64,000 nt of DNA, from contig QJNS01000207.1 of assembly GCA_004154925.1 (NCBI GenBank), positions 1-64,000 of the forward strand, in the 5' to 3' direction. Position numbers and translations under genes: made by a program. Below are positions 62,740-64,000 of this stretch, in pieces. The notes under the pieces are model-generated. The model saw only the letters and a program-made list of their open reading frames with translations. It was not told the origin of the DNA and did not search any database. This DNA comes from Monosporascus cannonballus (lineage: Eukaryota; Ascomycota; Sordariomycetes; Xylariales). Each line of letters opens with the position of its first letter. The first letter of the stretch is position 1.

Positions 62740-63550
62740 GTCGATACGTTTTACAAAGCTGTTCTTAATTATGATTACCGAAACCCTAGTAAGTTCGTTT
62801 TTTTTACGTACCTTTCATATTGTTCCCTCGCCGTTAACCCTGGTTTAGCGACCATCCGTATCTAGGAAAAGGCGGGTGTTAAGGCTTTGCATTCGCGTTT
62901 TAAGTTTTTATATATCGTTTATTCCGAGGTAAGTTTACGCCTTTAACTTTTGGCTTATATGTTATTTATACGTAAATTAAGTTGCCGGTTCTGCCGATTT
63001 TTCCGTCCAGTATAATAAAAAACGTATTAAGTATAAAAATAATAAATTCCGTTATATAAATTTTTTTGCGATATTTCCGCCCTTTTCTCGTATCGTTTAT
63101 TAACTTATGTTATAAGTGAAATTAATAGCTATTAATAATTGTATTATTAGCGCTTTTAAAAATTTCGTAATTATAATTTAGGTTGTTAAAAAGCAAATCC
63201 CGGTTTTGTCGGAATTTAATATAAATAAGGCCGAATAATCGCGCGTTTTAGGTACATAATTCCCACATAATATTAACGTTATAAATTCGTAAAGTAAATT
63301 ATTAAATTTATAAATTTAAAAAAAATAATTAAATAATCTCGTAACCGGCGTATTATTCCTATAACTTTTAATTTCTTAATATATTTTGTTCGTAAATAAC
63401 GGCAACGTTATTTTAACGCCTATTTACAAATTATATAAGGCTATTTTTAAACGGCTTTCCTAAGTTTCCTATACCGTTTACGTACCGGCCGGCCGGTATT
63501 TTTGGGCTGGACTTTTACCCGTCCGTTTTCGGATAACACGTTGGATTTAA
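62740..63550 (+). pseudogene. RIP-degraded coding region of the last element, unidentified
   Basis: A plus-strand frame around 62.74-63.0 kb reads TFYKAVLNYDYRNPSKFVFF and LAVNPGLATIRI, with TAG/TAA only where Gln is likely. Another stretch near 63.49 kb reads RYFWAGLLPVRFR. The pattern is a real protein damaged by RIP, but I cannot assign it. Confidence 0.35.
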
Positions 63551-64000
63551 GATCTGTTATTTATGGTTATATTGCCGTATTTCTTTTCGAATTGCTATAA
63601 AACAGCCGTATCTACGAATTTCTCGCATAACTTTAAAATCACTTTTACATAATTTAATCACTTTATCTAAACTTAGCGTATAAAGCTTTTTCTTATTTTC
63701 TTAATCCGGATTTAAAAAATATTTTCGATTTTAAATTCCGGTTTATTATTTTATTCAAAAATAATAAAAGAAAGTTATGTATTTATATTAATTTAAAACG
63801 GTAAAAGGTTACGGTTTATACGCCTTAATAAATTAACATAAAAACGGTTATAAATTCCTTTTAAATATATTTAATTTAGTAATATAAAAATTAATTATTT
63901 AGGTTACTTAATATTTGGCGTAAAACCACTTTAGGTCTTTTAATAATTGAAAAATAACAATATTTTTTAAGGATAACCAGATTTTATCGTTAATTTCGTA

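Larger units (their letters stand above)
61841..64000 (+). mobile_element. Unidentified element starting at 61841, truncated by the window
   Basis: The integrase of gypsy element 2 stops abruptly at TGTAAAAGGCTTCACC. The first ~190 bp are balanced in composition, like an LTR or terminal region, and the remainder is RIP-degraded. Family uncertain. Confidence 0.5.

Noticed and set aside
9960..64000. Possible tRNA or rRNA genes in the AT-rich island
   Set aside because: I saw no cloverleaf with conserved A/B boxes and no rRNA-like conserved stretch. The patches of balanced composition are LTRs or the small TIR element.

Overview
The first ~9.9 kb have normal base composition and carry spliced genes with short introns of filamentous-ascomycete type (GTATGT/GTAAGC/GTGAGT donors, CTAAC/CTGAC branch sites). 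From ~9.95 kb to the end the DNA is very AT-rich and is almost entirely degraded transposons. Their pattern of damage (C-to-T and G-to-A changes, Gln codons turned to stops, Cys to Tyr and Asp to Asn in catalytic motifs) is that of repeat-induced point mutation (RIP). The organism is therefore a Pezizomycotina fungus; I cannot name the species.

Gene segment (1-9.95 kb). A head-to-head pair of small terminal-inverted-repeat elements lies at the left edge. A minus-strand gene of 900 codons after splicing (369-3214) encodes an AcuF-type C2H2 protein fused to a conserved C-terminal domain. Divergent from it, across a ~500-bp intergenic region, is a plus-strand gene (3721-7222, 1024 codons in four exons) joining a DUF7580-type helical domain to an apparently intact subtilisin-like (S8) protease. 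Directly downstream on the same strand is a 287-residue protein (7711-8574) that I read, with moderate confidence, as a fungal gasdermin-like protein. Protease plus gasdermin-like neighbour is the arrangement of Podospora HET-Q2/HET-Q1, where the subtilisin cleaves the gasdermin and triggers cell death, so this is a candidate two-component cell-death locus. A degenerate 15-bp minisatellite recurs at four places in and around these three genes.

Transposon island (9.95-64 kb). The insertions can be ordered by 5-bp target-site duplications. In the left nest, a chromovirus (about 10.85-26.5 kb) contains a Fot1/pogo-like DNA transposon (14241-22834), which contains a Ty3/gypsy element (15348-22069, target TATAC). 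In the right nest, a gypsy element starting at 27031 contains a solo LTR (27675-28069, CCTAT) and a second element from 28350. That second element contains a third (30537-58586, GAATA), which contains a fourth (36308-57752, CGTAC). The fourth has one element in each LTR: 36339-43579 (CTATT) and 50033-57450 (TAAAT). Another element begins at 61841 and runs off the window. No element is coding-competent.

The gypsy elements of the dominant family end in an integrase chromodomain followed by a small ORF on the opposite strand, tail to tail with pol, next to the 3' LTR. It can be followed in at least four element copies. I saw no rRNA, tRNA or CRISPR array.
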